The position numbers and the translations under genes are program-made. Below, one piece after another: positions 26,233 through 34,457 of a stretch of 64,000 nucleotides of DNA. The notes below the pieces were generated by a model. It worked only from the letters and a program-made list of their open reading frames with translations, was not told the DNA's origin and did not search any database. Each line of letters opens with the position of its first letter. Positions within the stretch are counted from its first letter, which is position 1. This DNA comes from Hyphococcus sp. (GTDB taxonomy: Bacteria > Pseudomonadota > Alphaproteobacteria > Caulobacterales > Parvularculaceae): NCBI GenBank assembly GCA_021776335.1, contig JAJFGB010000009.1:682001-746000 (forward strand). The letters run 5' to 3'.

Positions 26233-26574
26233 CTAAACCTCGATATTCCAGATCGGGCGAACCTCGACGTGACCAAAGCTGGCGCATGGGCAGCGCGCGG
26301 CCCAGTCAAGCGCGTCGTCAAGGTTTTTGGCGTCCACCATATAAAAACCGCCGAGTTGTTCCTTGCCATCTGCAAAAGGGCCATCCTGAACGCCAGAGGC
26401 GCGAATGCGCTTCCCTTCACGTGAATGACTGAGCGGCGCTGCTGCAATGTATGCATCCGCCTTTTTTAAAGCATCCGTATACGCCATATAGGAACCATAA
26501 ACTTCACCTTTCTTGGCTTCATCCATCGTGTCCCAATTGCTTTCATTATCATGGAGAAGAAATAGATATTTCAT
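26233..26574 (-). CDS. YCII/DGPF-domain protein, second copy
   Basis: 113 residues with the YCII-related fold and the diagnostic QDGPFADGKEQLGGFYMVDA segment at about 62-81. Its ATG overlaps the stop of the first YCII gene by four bases (ATGA-type), and it precedes the ECF42 sigma gene by 105 bp. Proteins of this family are the usual target or partner genes of ECF42 sigma factors; their biochemical role is not settled, though a stress or antibiotic response has been suggested for such operons. Confidence 0.88.
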   Translation of the reverse strand: MKYLFLLHDNESNWDTMDEAKKGEVYGSYMAYTDALKKADAYIAAAPLSHSREGKRIRASGVQDGPFADGKEQLGGFYMVDAKNLDDALDWAARCPCASFGHVEVRPIWNIEV

Positions 26575-26939
26575 GATGCATCTCCCTGCTCCAGATCAAG
26601 TATTGGGCGAACCTCGACGAAGCCATTTTTGTGCGCCGGGCATTCCGCTGCCCATTTGGCGGCGCGGTCCATATCAGTGACGTCAATGATGCAAAATCCA
26701 CCCAATTGCTCTTTGGTGTCTGGATAGGGGCCGTCTTCGACTTTGCGAACACCGTCTCTGATAGAAACGACAGTGGCGGTGGAGGGCGGTTCAAGCGCCG
26801 CACTTTCGCCCATGGCGCCGGCTTCCCGGAGGGCGACGCCAAAAGCGTACCATTCGCCCATATAAGCGTCGAATTTTGCCTTATCGTCTCGCAACGCAAA
26901 ATCTTCCGGCGCTTCATTCGCCAGCAACATTACTTTCAT
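26571..26939 (-). CDS. YCII/DGPF-domain protein, first copy
   Basis: 122 residues with a YCII-related domain: MKVMLLANEAPEDF at the start, VRKVEDGPYPDTKEQLGGFCIID at about 72-93 and NGFVEVRPILDLE near the end. The core motif is diverged to DGPYPDTKEQLGG. It opens the operon YCII-YCII-sigma. ATG 26939 has AGGAGAACCTT-type sequence upstream on the minus strand. The two copies share about a third of residues, so they are probably an old duplication. Confidence 0.88.
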   Translation of the reverse strand: MKVMLLANEAPEDFALRDDKAKFDAYMGEWYAFGVALREAGAMGESAALEPPSTATVVSIRDGVRKVEDGPYPDTKEQLGGFCIIDVTDMDRAAKWAAECPAHKNGFVEVRPILDLEQGDAS

Positions 26940-27036
26940 AAGGTTCTCCTGTTGTATTCTTCAAGCATTTTGCGGCTCTTACCCGCCATCATAACCACGA
27001 CGCGCGGTGCGCCAATATTTCGACGCATGGGCGTGG

Positions 27037-27699
27037 TTAATCACCGAAAGTTCGCAGGAGGTTATTTCGAACATTGGCCAGCCGGGTCAGCGTTGCCTCA
27101 GGCGCGCGGCAATCTCGGAGTTCCGCGAGTGTGGTTTCCAGATCAAAAATAAGCGCGCGATGGACCGGCGATTTCACCTGACTTTTGACCCAGCCAATGC
27201 AGGCGAGTCTTTCGCCTTTCGTGACGGGCTCCACGCGATGAACGGCTGTAGAGGGGTAAAGGACGACGCTGCCGGCGGGGCCCTTAATTGCATCCTCATG
27301 GCCGGCATTGTCGATCACCAGCGCCCCGCCTTCATAAGTTTCCGGATCACTTAAGAAAACCGTAAAAGACAGATCGGTGCGCAGGCCGTCAATATAGGGG
27401 GCGTCCACATGGTCGCCATAGGCCATCCCCTCCTGGTAGCGATTGATCATCATGCGGCCAAAGGCGGCAGGCTGCGCTGCCGCGCAAAAAACGCTGTTGG
27501 CGCGCAGCGCTTTTTCAATTTTCTTTGTGACACCTTTGACTGAAGGCGCGGATCGATCGGCTTGTTGATTGGATTTGGCGGCGCGGGCGCGCCCTTTAGC
27601 GGTGTCCCGGCCATCCTGCCACAGGGAAATGTCAGACAGGGCGTCATTGATCGCAACGCAGTCATGGTGCTGCAAAATGGCGGCAATCTGAAAAAGCAT
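27037..27699 (-). CDS. PiuC-like Fe(II)/2-oxoglutarate-dependent dioxygenase (PKHD hydroxylase)
   Basis: About 220 residues. Iron ligands are visible as H and D in YGDHVDAPYIDG and the distal H in PSTAVHRVEPV, with the 2-oxoglutarate-binding arginine in TKGERLACIGW. The family is the prolyl/lysyl-type PKHD dioxygenases; PiuC-type genes often sit beside TonB-dependent siderophore receptors, but none is present here. I place the start at ATG 27699 (MLFQIAAIL), matching family N-termini; the frame is open to 27735. It is divergent from the low-complexity exported protein, with 75 bp between. Confidence 0.88.
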   Translation of the reverse strand: MLFQIAAILQHHDCVAINDALSDISLWQDGRDTAKGRARAAKSNQQADRSAPSVKGVTKKIEKALRANSVFCAAAQPAAFGRMMINRYQEGMAYGDHVDAPYIDGLRTDLSFTVFLSDPETYEGGALVIDNAGHEDAIKGPAGSVVLYPSTAVHRVEPVTKGERLACIGWVKSQVKSPVHRALIFDLETTLAELRDCRAPEATLTRLANVRNNLLRTFGD

Positions 27700-27774
27700 G
27701 GGCGCCCTGTTGAGAATGGTTTGCAAAATCGCCATAGTCTTTTAACATGCAAAAAACAGTTTCGGAGGCGCAAG

Positions 27775-28674
27775 ATGACGCGGCGGCATAAACTTTTGAC
27801 AGGACTCTCAACATTAACGATCGCCAGCGCGTTGGCGCTGTCAGCATGGGCTGAAGGCGAGGGTGAAAGCGAGGGCAAAGAGGGCGAAGGTGATCCGACG
27901 GCTGTTTCTGAGGGTGAAGGCGAGGGAGAAGGTAAGAACAAGGGCGAGGGAGAAGGCGAAGGCGAAGGTAAGAACAAAAACAAGGGTGAAGGCGAGAGCG
28001 AAGGCGGTGAGGGTGAAAGCGAAGGCGGCGAGAGTGAAGGCGCCTCGTCATCAGCAGACCCGGCAAGCGACGACGTGGAATATATCCGCCGCCTCGGCTT
28101 TGTGCGCGGACATCTGATTGCTTTTGCAGAGCTCCATCATGCGGGCGAAGTCGAACAGGCATTGATGCACGCCAAACATCCCGAAAGCGAATTATACGCC
28201 GGTCTGGCGCCGGCATTTGCGGCGCGCGGCGCGTCGGGTTTTGCTGAGTCCCTTACGGCGATCACGGCTGCGGCTACAGAAGGCGGAGACATAGATGGCG
28301 CCTATGCGGCGGTAGTTTCGCAAATCGATGCGCATATGCCGGAGGTTGGCATTGCAGACCGCTTGATGGCGATCTCAAACATCATGGCGACAGCGGGAGA
28401 TGAGTTTGCACAAGGCGTTAAAAAGAGAGGCGCTATCAGGAAGCCCCATGAATATCAGGACGCCTACGGGTTTGTAGTGGCGGCGAAAGAAATTCTCGCT
28501 GGCGCTGAATCGCAAAATGATGACGAAGCAAAAGCAGTCGCAACAGCATCGGAACAGATCGACAAAGCGCTCGCCGCTTTTTCCGGATTGACTGCAACAA
28601 AAACGACCGGCAAAGCGTCCGCGCTTTATGGCGCCGCGGCGCGAATTGAGATTGCTGCGCTGGGGCTCAAATAA
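27775..28674 (+). CDS. Exported Gly/Glu-rich low-complexity protein with helical C-terminal domain
   Basis: 299 residues. A signal peptide (KLLTGLSTLTIASALALSAWA) is followed by about 75 residues built from GEGE, GKNKGEGEGE and SEGGE units (residues 24-92), strongly acidic with periodic lysine. From about 105 a helical domain starts with RRLGFVRGHLIAFAELHHAGEVEQALMHAKHPESELYAGL, rich in histidine. GGAGG lies eight bases before ATG 27775. The His-rich GH-x6-HH-x10-HxxHP arrangement could bind metal; I half-recognise it from proteins associated with iron or cytochrome genes but cannot name a family. It is divergent from a PiuC-like oxygenase. Confidence 0.78.
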   Translation: MTRRHKLLTGLSTLTIASALALSAWAEGEGESEGKEGEGDPTAVSEGEGEGEGKNKGEGEGEGEGKNKNKGEGESEGGEGESEGGESEGASSSADPASDDVEYIRRLGFVRGHLIAFAELHHAGEVEQALMHAKHPESELYAGLAPAFAARGASGFAESLTAITAAATEGGDIDGAYAAVVSQIDAHMPEVGIADRLMAISNIMATAGDEFAQGVKKRGAIRKPHEYQDAYGFVVAAKEILAGAESQNDDEAKAVATASEQIDKALAAFSGLTATKTTGKASALYGAAARIEIAALGLK

Positions 28675-28695
28675 AACCCGGCGCGCAGCAAAGAA

Positions 28696-28738
28696 TCTAG
28701 ATTATCGGGCGCTTCCACTTAGTCGCCGATGATCTAGA
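28696..28738. terminator. Inverted repeat between convergent genes, possible bidirectional terminator
   Basis: TCTAGATTATCGG (28696-28708) and CCGATGATCTAGA (28726-28738) form a 13-bp stem with one mismatch and a 17-base loop. It lies between the convergent low-complexity gene and protease gene. The TAG in the right arm supplies the stop codon of the protease gene on the minus strand. The sequence is followed by AAAAAA-like bases only partly, so factor-independent termination is uncertain; it may instead be an interspersed repeat. Confidence 0.6.
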
Positions 28739-29702
28739 AAAACCTGCGCCATAACGGTTTACGGGTTTCGCCTTTTGGGTGTTCGGTCTTCAGCTCTTTT
28801 GGATCCCAGGGCCCATAGCTGAAGCTGCGTGAGCCGGCTTGCGGCTGATAGCCGGTCATCGTGACGCGGTGAGGGTTTTCCGCAATCGCGCTGGGTTCAT
28901 CTTCGATATATCGAACACTGGGGTTCCGCCGCACGCTGTCAGGGAACAACCCCATGAGTTCCATCATCTCTTTGGGCATTTTGTTTGAAACATTGAGGCC
29001 AAGTTCGCGTGCTTCCCCATGGGCAATCGGATAATCATGAGTCCAGCGTCCGGAAGATAATTGTTCTGCGATCGCGATGGCGGCGTTTTCTGAAACCGTA
29101 CCGGTGAGCAGTTCACGGGCGGCTTTTTCAAGCTGGTTGATCGCCATGGCGCCGACGTCGGCGAGAATGAGTGTGTAGTCCTCGGTCGCTTGTACCGGCT
29201 TATCCTGTGTAACGCGGACGACAGATGCTGCAGGAAGGCCGCCGATTTGCGGATCGATAGGGCCGAGGACCGCGTGTTCGCTTAGGACGATTTCGTCAGC
29301 GGCGAGTGCAATGAGTGTTCCACCCGACATTGCATAATGCGGTACAAAGACGGTTTTCTTGCCTGGATGCGCTTTGATCGCACGGGCGATCTGCAGGGCC
29401 GGCAGTACAAGGCCGCCCGGCGTGTGCAAAATGAATTCCAACGGTTTGTTTGGCGGCGTTTTGCGGATTGCTTCAAGGACGTCTTCGGCGTCATTAAGAT
29501 CGATATAGCGCAGCATTGGTATGCCAAGCAGTCCCATCGCTTCCTGGCGATGGACAATCGCGATGATGCGGCTTTTGCGCTTTTTCTGAATTCTGGAGAA
29601 TTTGTTGACAAGCTCAGTATGACGTTTGCTGTTCGCCACGTTGCGCAGCAAAAAGAACAACACGATAAAGATGATAGGGAGCGCGCCCCAAAAACCTTCC
29701 AT
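28734..29702 (-). CDS. Membrane-anchored Clp-fold serine protease (SDH/SppA-like)
   Basis: About 322 residues. One N-terminal span (ALPIIFIVLFFLLRNVA) is followed by a ClpP/crotonase-fold domain. The catalytic serine is in HYAMSGGTLIALAADEIVL, preceded by LEFILHTPGGLVLPALQIARAI and followed by AVLGPIDPQIGG, the pattern of the serine-dehydrogenase-like protease family (SDH_protease), which probably degrades membrane or signal peptides with a Ser/Lys dyad. The cytoplasmic C-terminus is short and basic. ATG 29702 is preferred to TTG 29708. It lies downstream of the ToxR-like regulator on the same strand. Confidence 0.85.
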   Translation of the reverse strand: MEGFWGALPIIFIVLFFLLRNVANSKRHTELVNKFSRIQKKRKSRIIAIVHRQEAMGLLGIPMLRYIDLNDAEDVLEAIRKTPPNKPLEFILHTPGGLVLPALQIARAIKAHPGKKTVFVPHYAMSGGTLIALAADEIVLSEHAVLGPIDPQIGGLPAASVVRVTQDKPVQATEDYTLILADVGAMAINQLEKAARELLTGTVSENAAIAIAEQLSSGRWTHDYPIAHGEARELGLNVSNKMPKEMMELMGLFPDSVRRNPSVRYIEDEPSAIAENPHRVTMTGYQPQAGSRSFSYGPWDPKELKTEHPKGETRKPLWRRFF

Positions 29703-29740
29703 CCCCAAATACCCCTCAACGCAAAACAGTGAAAGTAAGC

Positions 29741-31360
29741 TTAGGGGCTTTTTTCAGGCTTTGGAAGGGGAGGCAGGGACCCCGACGTCAACAAAGGCGT
29801 GAGCCGTTGATCACTCGTGATTAACGCTCTTTGAGCCGCCACATCCTTTTCCATGTCAGCCAACAGCGCCAAAAAAACGGGTTCGCCATGAATGGACGTC
29901 AGGAACGGGGAATGTTTCAACCGTCTGAAATTGCGATAACCAAGCCGATAGGCGTCGTTCAGCAATTCCATGGCGCCTGCGGCATCGCCAGCGCTGGCAT
30001 AGATAAAGGCGCCGGGGACTGAAATTTCAGGCCATTGATCACCCGACTGCCTGTCTTCCCGAAGCGCAAGGATAAGAGGTGCGCCGGAAGGGGCGTCAGG
30101 CTTGTTACTGATACGGTATTCCAGGGCGGCAAGTTTAAACGCGCCGGTCGTGTCATTTTCGTCGCGTTCCATGGCGGTTTGAAATGCGGTTCTCGCTTCA
30201 TCAACTTTGTTGAGCGCCAACATTGCTTCTCCGTAGCGGGCATCAAGAGCCGCGCGACGGTTAGGATTTTGATCTGGCGTGGTGATATCGGCGACGCGTG
30301 CGAAGTCGCCTGTTGTAAGATAATATTCAGCCTGAATGTCTTTCAGCAGCGGGTTATCGGGTGTCAGTGTTTCAGCCCTCGCGAGCCACGCGTCTGCGTC
30401 GTCATCAAGTCCGGACAAGTGAAGTGCGGATGCGATCTGAAGGTATGAAAAAAGCGTGGGTGCGTCATTGTCGAGCGCTCGCTTTTCCAGCAATAGCGCT
30501 TCGTGAAAGCGCCCTTGAACTTGCAGTAAATAGGCGGCGCTGGCGATTGCGTTGACGCTTTTTGGGTTAATGGCGATTGCCTGTTCGTAAGCGCGCAAGG
30601 CTTCCGATACGCGGCCCTGCGCATCTTTTGAAAAACCCAGCGCATGCCATGCGGGCGCGTTACGCGGCGCTACATCCACTGCCTGTTCGGCAAGGGCTTG
30701 CGCCTCAAGCACGGTCTGCGAGCCATAATCATATTTTGTTGCGCGGTGAGAAAGCGCAAAGCTGAGCCCGATCATCGCTCGGATATTTTCCGGATCTTCA
30801 TTCAAGGCCTGGCGGTACAACCGCAATGCGTTTTCATTGTCGTCATAGGAGCCGCGCGCAAGATAGACGCCACCTCGTTCTACAAGGTCGCGGACCGATA
30901 TAGCGGATGTACTGGTGGGTGATGTGAGAACTGGTTTTGGCGACTGGGGCGGGGTGATGGCGAAAAAAATGAGGACTGCCATTCCGGCCATTGTGGCAAC
31001 ACCGCCAGCGAGCCATTTCATTCCGGCGCCCGGGCTGATTTTTGACGGTGTAAATATTTCCCGGCGCGCGGCCAACCGGTACCCGAGGCCTCTCTCGGTT
31101 GCGATATAGCGGGGCGCTGCGGGATCATCACCCAGGGCCTGGCGCAAGAGCTTGATCCGCTGGGAGAGCGTATCGGCGCTGACGTGATCGCGCTGCCAGG
31201 CAATCACAGCCAGATCGTCAAGGCTTACCGGATTGGGGGCATTTTCCAAAAGGGCCGAAAATACCCGCCAGGAGAGGTCCGGCAACGCGAGAATCTCGCC
31301 ATTGCGGGATACCCGTCGATGACTCAGATCAACCAGCAAATCATCGACGCGATATTGCAT
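29741..31360 (-). CDS. Membrane-anchored winged-helix (CadC/ToxR-like) regulator with periplasmic TPRs
   Basis: 539 residues. Residues 1-100 are an OmpR-type winged helix (ALPDLSWRVFSALLENAP, SADTLSQRIKLLRQALGDDPAAPRYIATERGLGYRLA). One membrane span is near residues 115-132 (GGVATMAGMAVLIFFAI). The remainder is a run of tetratricopeptide repeats (ALRLYRQALNEDPENIRAMIGL, ALRAYEQAIAINPKSVNAIASAA, LLKDIQAEYYLTTGDFARVAD), presumably periplasmic. Such proteins sense envelope conditions and activate adjacent genes directly from the membrane; plausible targets are the downstream protease gene and the divergent serine hydrolase. Confidence 0.87.
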   Translation of the reverse strand: MQYRVDDLLVDLSHRRVSRNGEILALPDLSWRVFSALLENAPNPVSLDDLAVIAWQRDHVSADTLSQRIKLLRQALGDDPAAPRYIATERGLGYRLAARREIFTPSKISPGAGMKWLAGGVATMAGMAVLIFFAITPPQSPKPVLTSPTSTSAISVRDLVERGGVYLARGSYDDNENALRLYRQALNEDPENIRAMIGLSFALSHRATKYDYGSQTVLEAQALAEQAVDVAPRNAPAWHALGFSKDAQGRVSEALRAYEQAIAINPKSVNAIASAAYLLQVQGRFHEALLLEKRALDNDAPTLFSYLQIASALHLSGLDDDADAWLARAETLTPDNPLLKDIQAEYYLTTGDFARVADITTPDQNPNRRAALDARYGEAMLALNKVDEARTAFQTAMERDENDTTGAFKLAALEYRISNKPDAPSGAPLILALREDRQSGDQWPEISVPGAFIYASAGDAAGAMELLNDAYRLGYRNFRRLKHSPFLTSIHGEPVFLALLADMEKDVAAQRALITSDQRLTPLLTSGSLPPLPKPEKSP

Positions 31361-31503
31361 GAACGAACGCCTTTAGGTCGCTTTGGGCGGGCGGCATCGC
31401 CTGAACCCTATATCTTCAGCAACTTTCACCAATCTTCAGACGACATCAATGGGCAACGCCGCCAGAATTTCGTCATTGTGTTGTCACCCAAGGAGCCGCT
31501 CTC

Positions 31504-32580
31504 ATGCGCATTCATATCGCAATTCTAGCCCTTTCCACTGCATTTTTTGGGCTCGCTCACGCGGCGGAGGAAAAACTGCAATGGTCGGATGCAATCGCAC
31601 ATGACCTGAAAGCCGCAATCGAGAAGGGCGACTATCAGACGGTGACGAGCGTGATGATATTGAGGGAAGGGGCGGCTGCCTATGAAGAATATTTCAATGG
31701 CGCTGACGCTGCGACGCGGCACAACACGCGCAGCGTAACAAAAACCATAAACAGCATGCTGATCGGCGCGGCGATTGCCGATGGGGACGTCAAAAATGTT
31801 GATGAGCCGATCGTGAAGTTCTTTCGCAACAAACGACCATTCGCTAATCCTGACCGCCGCAAAAACTCGATCACAATCGAAGATATCATGACCATGAGCT
31901 CGCCGCTGGAATGCGACGATTGGAACCGGTTCTCGCGCGGCAATGAGGAGCGGATGTATATCGTTGAGGATATGGCGCAGTTCTATTTCGATCTGCCAAT
32001 GCGGGGTTTTCCGGTCTGGTCGCCGCCACCCGAAAAGCAGCCCTATGGCCGCGCTTTTTCCTATTGCACAGCCGGCGCTCAGCTTGTTGGCTTTATTGCA
32101 GGCCGCGCCGCGAATGAAGATCTGGAAGCCTATGCGCAGCGGCGCCTGTTTACGCCGCTCGAGCTCGAAGACGTAACATGGCCGCGAACCGGCGCGGGCG
32201 ATGTGATGGCAGCCGGTGGCCTTGAGTTAACAACGACAATGTTGGCGCGTCTCGGCCAGCTTTATTTGAATGACGGCGAATGGAACGGCGCCCAGATTCT
32301 TCCAGCGGCATGGATAAAGGAATCGCTGCAGCCGCGTGCGAAAATCGATGACAAAACTGAATATGGATATTTGTGGTGGCTGTCCCGTTATGAGGTTAAT
32401 GACGTCTCTCACCCGGTTGCCTATATGAGCGGCAATGGCGGCAATCGCATGATCATATTGCCGGACCATGATCTGGTCGTTGTCATTACCAAAACGAACT
32501 ACAATACGCGCGGGATGCATGAAGCAACGCAGGCGCTCTTTGACGATTTTATCGTGAAGAATATTAGCATTACGCCCTAA
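31504..32580 (+). CDS. Exported serine hydrolase of the beta-lactamase/DD-peptidase superfamily
   Basis: 358 residues with a signal peptide (HIAILALSTAFFGLAHA). The catalytic SxxK is SVTK at 77-80 (NTRSVTKTINSMLIG). The second motif, normally YxN, reads YCT in FSYCTAGAQLVGFIAG, a variant seen in some esterase-like relatives. The third motif is likely in YMSGNGGNRMIILP. AAGGAG precedes ATG 31504. It could be an esterase or peptidase; there is no evidence it degrades antibiotics. It is divergent from the ToxR-like regulator. Confidence 0.84.
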   Translation: MRIHIAILALSTAFFGLAHAAEEKLQWSDAIAHDLKAAIEKGDYQTVTSVMILREGAAAYEEYFNGADAATRHNTRSVTKTINSMLIGAAIADGDVKNVDEPIVKFFRNKRPFANPDRRKNSITIEDIMTMSSPLECDDWNRFSRGNEERMYIVEDMAQFYFDLPMRGFPVWSPPPEKQPYGRAFSYCTAGAQLVGFIAGRAANEDLEAYAQRRLFTPLELEDVTWPRTGAGDVMAAGGLELTTTMLARLGQLYLNDGEWNGAQILPAAWIKESLQPRAKIDDKTEYGYLWWLSRYEVNDVSHPVAYMSGNGGNRMIILPDHDLVVVITKTNYNTRGMHEATQALFDDFIVKNISITP

Positions 32581-33431
32581 TGCGCCCGCCAGTGATCAAT
32601 CAACAACGCGGCCAATTTTTCTGGCGCGTCACAGGGAATCCAGTGGCTCGCGTCGTCGATGCGTTCATAGCGCCATGGGGCCTTAACATATCTGGAGGAG
32701 CTGATCATTTGCTTCTCGCTCAGGTATTTTTCACCGGTGCTCCAGACGCCGAGCGTCGGAATGCGTACGATCTCTTCACCGAATGCGCCAAAGGCGGGTG
32801 GGTTCATCATCCTGGCAAGTGAGATGTTTGTGCGATACCAGTTAAGTCCGGCAGTGAGGCGTCCCGGCCGCGATAAATTAGCGATGACATCATTGATATC
32901 TCCATGGGGCGACCAATGGCGGCGCAACAGCCCCCAGTCGTTAAATCGGTATGCGGCCTCGCAAAGCCCGCGCAATTGATGAAACAAAATGTACCAGCTC
33001 ATGCGCAGCTGCTCGGGGCCTGCTTTTAAATAAGCGCGCACATGACCGGCAGAAAGTGCAGTCAGCGTGACGAACAGGTTCGGATGTCGTGCGGCAAGGC
33101 CCCATGCGACGGGCGCGCCAAAATCATGTCCCACAAGATGAGCGCGTTTGATATTTAAAGCTTGCGCAATTTCAAGAGTATCGACAATCGAACCGGTGTT
33201 GAGATCGTAGTCAGCCTTGCGCGCCGCCATATCGGTCTCGCCGAAACCACGCAGATCCGGCGCGATCACGCGAAAGCCGGCGGCGACTAACAACGGCGTT
33301 ACTTTTTCCCAGACAGCAGACGAGTCCGGAAACCCGTGCAGCAGGATTGCGACCGGCGCTGTTTCCTCGCCGCTGTCGCGAACGAAATGCGTAAGTCCAT
33401 TGGCGTTGATGCTATGCGTAACTTTTCGCAA
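32577..33431 (-). CDS. Alpha/beta hydrolase, epoxide-hydrolase-like
   Basis: 284 residues. The oxyanion-hole motif is LLHGFPDSSAVWE, the nucleophile elbow is LVGHDFGAPVAWGLA (aspartate nucleophile, as in epoxide hydrolases and haloalkane dehalogenases), and the C-terminal catalytic histidine is in RIDDASHWIPCDAPE. APDLRGFGETD follows the oxyanion segment. The start is TTG 33431 with AGGA five bases upstream, seven bases after the MoxR stop, so it is likely cotranscribed with the ATPase. Its stop overlaps that of the convergent serine hydrolase by four bases. Confidence 0.86.
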   Translation of the reverse strand: MRKVTHSINANGLTHFVRDSGEETAPVAILLHGFPDSSAVWEKVTPLLVAAGFRVIAPDLRGFGETDMAARKADYDLNTGSIVDTLEIAQALNIKRAHLVGHDFGAPVAWGLAARHPNLFVTLTALSAGHVRAYLKAGPEQLRMSWYILFHQLRGLCEAAYRFNDWGLLRRHWSPHGDINDVIANLSRPGRLTAGLNWYRTNISLARMMNPPAFGAFGEEIVRIPTLGVWSTGEKYLSEKQMISSSRYVKAPWRYERIDDASHWIPCDAPEKLAALLIDHWRAH

Positions 33432-33437
33432 GGCGTC

Positions 33438-34283
33438 CTAAACGCCCTCGCGCCGGGCCAGGAACGCAAGTCGTTCAAACAGATGCACATCCTGCTCGTT
33501 TTTCAAAAGCGCGCCATGCAGCGGCGGAATGGCTTTTCTTGGATCGCGCTCGGACAGGATTTCTTCGGGGACATCCTCCGAGAGAAGCAGCTTCAGCCAG
33601 TCCAGCAGTTCTGATGTCGACGGTTTTTTCTTAAGGCCCGGCACTTCCCTGACTTCATAAAATATCTTCAAAGCGTCAGAGATCAAACGCTTTTTGATGT
33701 CGGGGAAATGAACATTGACGATTTCCTCCATCGTCTCCGCATCGGGAAATTTTATGTAGTGGAAAAAGCAGCGCCGCAAAAAGGCGTCTGGTAGTTCTTT
33801 TTCATTGTTGGACGTGATGATGACGATGGGGCGGTTTTCCGCCTTGATGGTTTCGCCGGTTTCATACACAAAGAATTCCATGCGATCGAGTTCCTGCAGC
33901 AAGTCGTTCGGAAACTCGATGTCGGCTTTGTCGATTTCATCAATCAGCAATATCGGCCGCTCGTCGGCCGTAAAGGCTTCCCACAATTTGCCGCGCTTGA
34001 TGTAATTACGAACATCGCGCGCGCGTTCCTCGCCCAGCTGTCCATCGCGCAGGCGAGCGACCGCATCATATTCATAGAGGCCCTGATGGGCTTTGGTTGT
34101 CGATTTGATATGCCATTCGAGCAGCGGTGCGCCGAGGGCTTTGGCGACTTCAATCGCCAGGACGGTCTTGCCCGTGCCGGGCTCGCCTTTGATGAGAAGC
34201 GGGCGCTGAAGCGTGACCGCGGCATTGACCGCGACCTTGAGATCTTCTGTGGCGATATAGTCTTTGGTTCCGACGAATTTCAC
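33438..34283 (-). CDS. MoxR-family AAA+ ATPase
   Basis: 281 residues from a GTG at 34283 (VKFVGTKDYIATEDLKVAV), the conserved family N-terminus; an upstream open frame to 34457 is not family-like and is rejected. Walker A is GEPGTGKT at 33-40, Walker B is ILLIDEIDKAD, sensor 1 is IITSNNEKELPDAFLRRCFFHYI. MoxR ATPases act as chaperones that load metals or assemble enzyme complexes, usually with an adjacent von Willebrand-domain partner (CoxE/YehP-like). No such partner lies beside it here; the nearest VWA protein is the secreted one at 43.6-46.3 kb. Confidence 0.9.
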   Translation of the reverse strand: MKFVGTKDYIATEDLKVAVNAAVTLQRPLLIKGEPGTGKTVLAIEVAKALGAPLLEWHIKSTTKAHQGLYEYDAVARLRDGQLGEERARDVRNYIKRGKLWEAFTADERPILLIDEIDKADIEFPNDLLQELDRMEFFVYETGETIKAENRPIVIITSNNEKELPDAFLRRCFFHYIKFPDAETMEEIVNVHFPDIKKRLISDALKIFYEVREVPGLKKKPSTSELLDWLKLLLSEDVPEEILSERDPRKAIPPLHGALLKNEQDVHLFERLAFLARREGV

Positions 34284-34457
34284 GATGATATAACTCTGCT
34301 GATGGCGGTAATGGTGCCTTGACGGGCTACTATAGGTTTCGCCCCTATAGGTGCAACGGCGCGTTGCAGCAGGACGATAGGTTGTGGGATTTAGCGGGGC
34401 TTTGATTTCTGCCGAAAAATCCGGCAGTTTTCGCGCGGAAGCGGGAGAGTTATACAC

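Noticed and set aside
27662-28216. Long antisense frames across the Gly/Glu-rich gene
   Set aside because: They result from the repetitive, stop-poor codon pattern on the opposite strand; no family features.
34284-34457. Extended N-terminus of the MoxR frame
   Set aside because: The extension is Ser/Arg-rich with no family similarity and occupies the divergent promoter region; the conserved N-terminus begins at GTG 34283.
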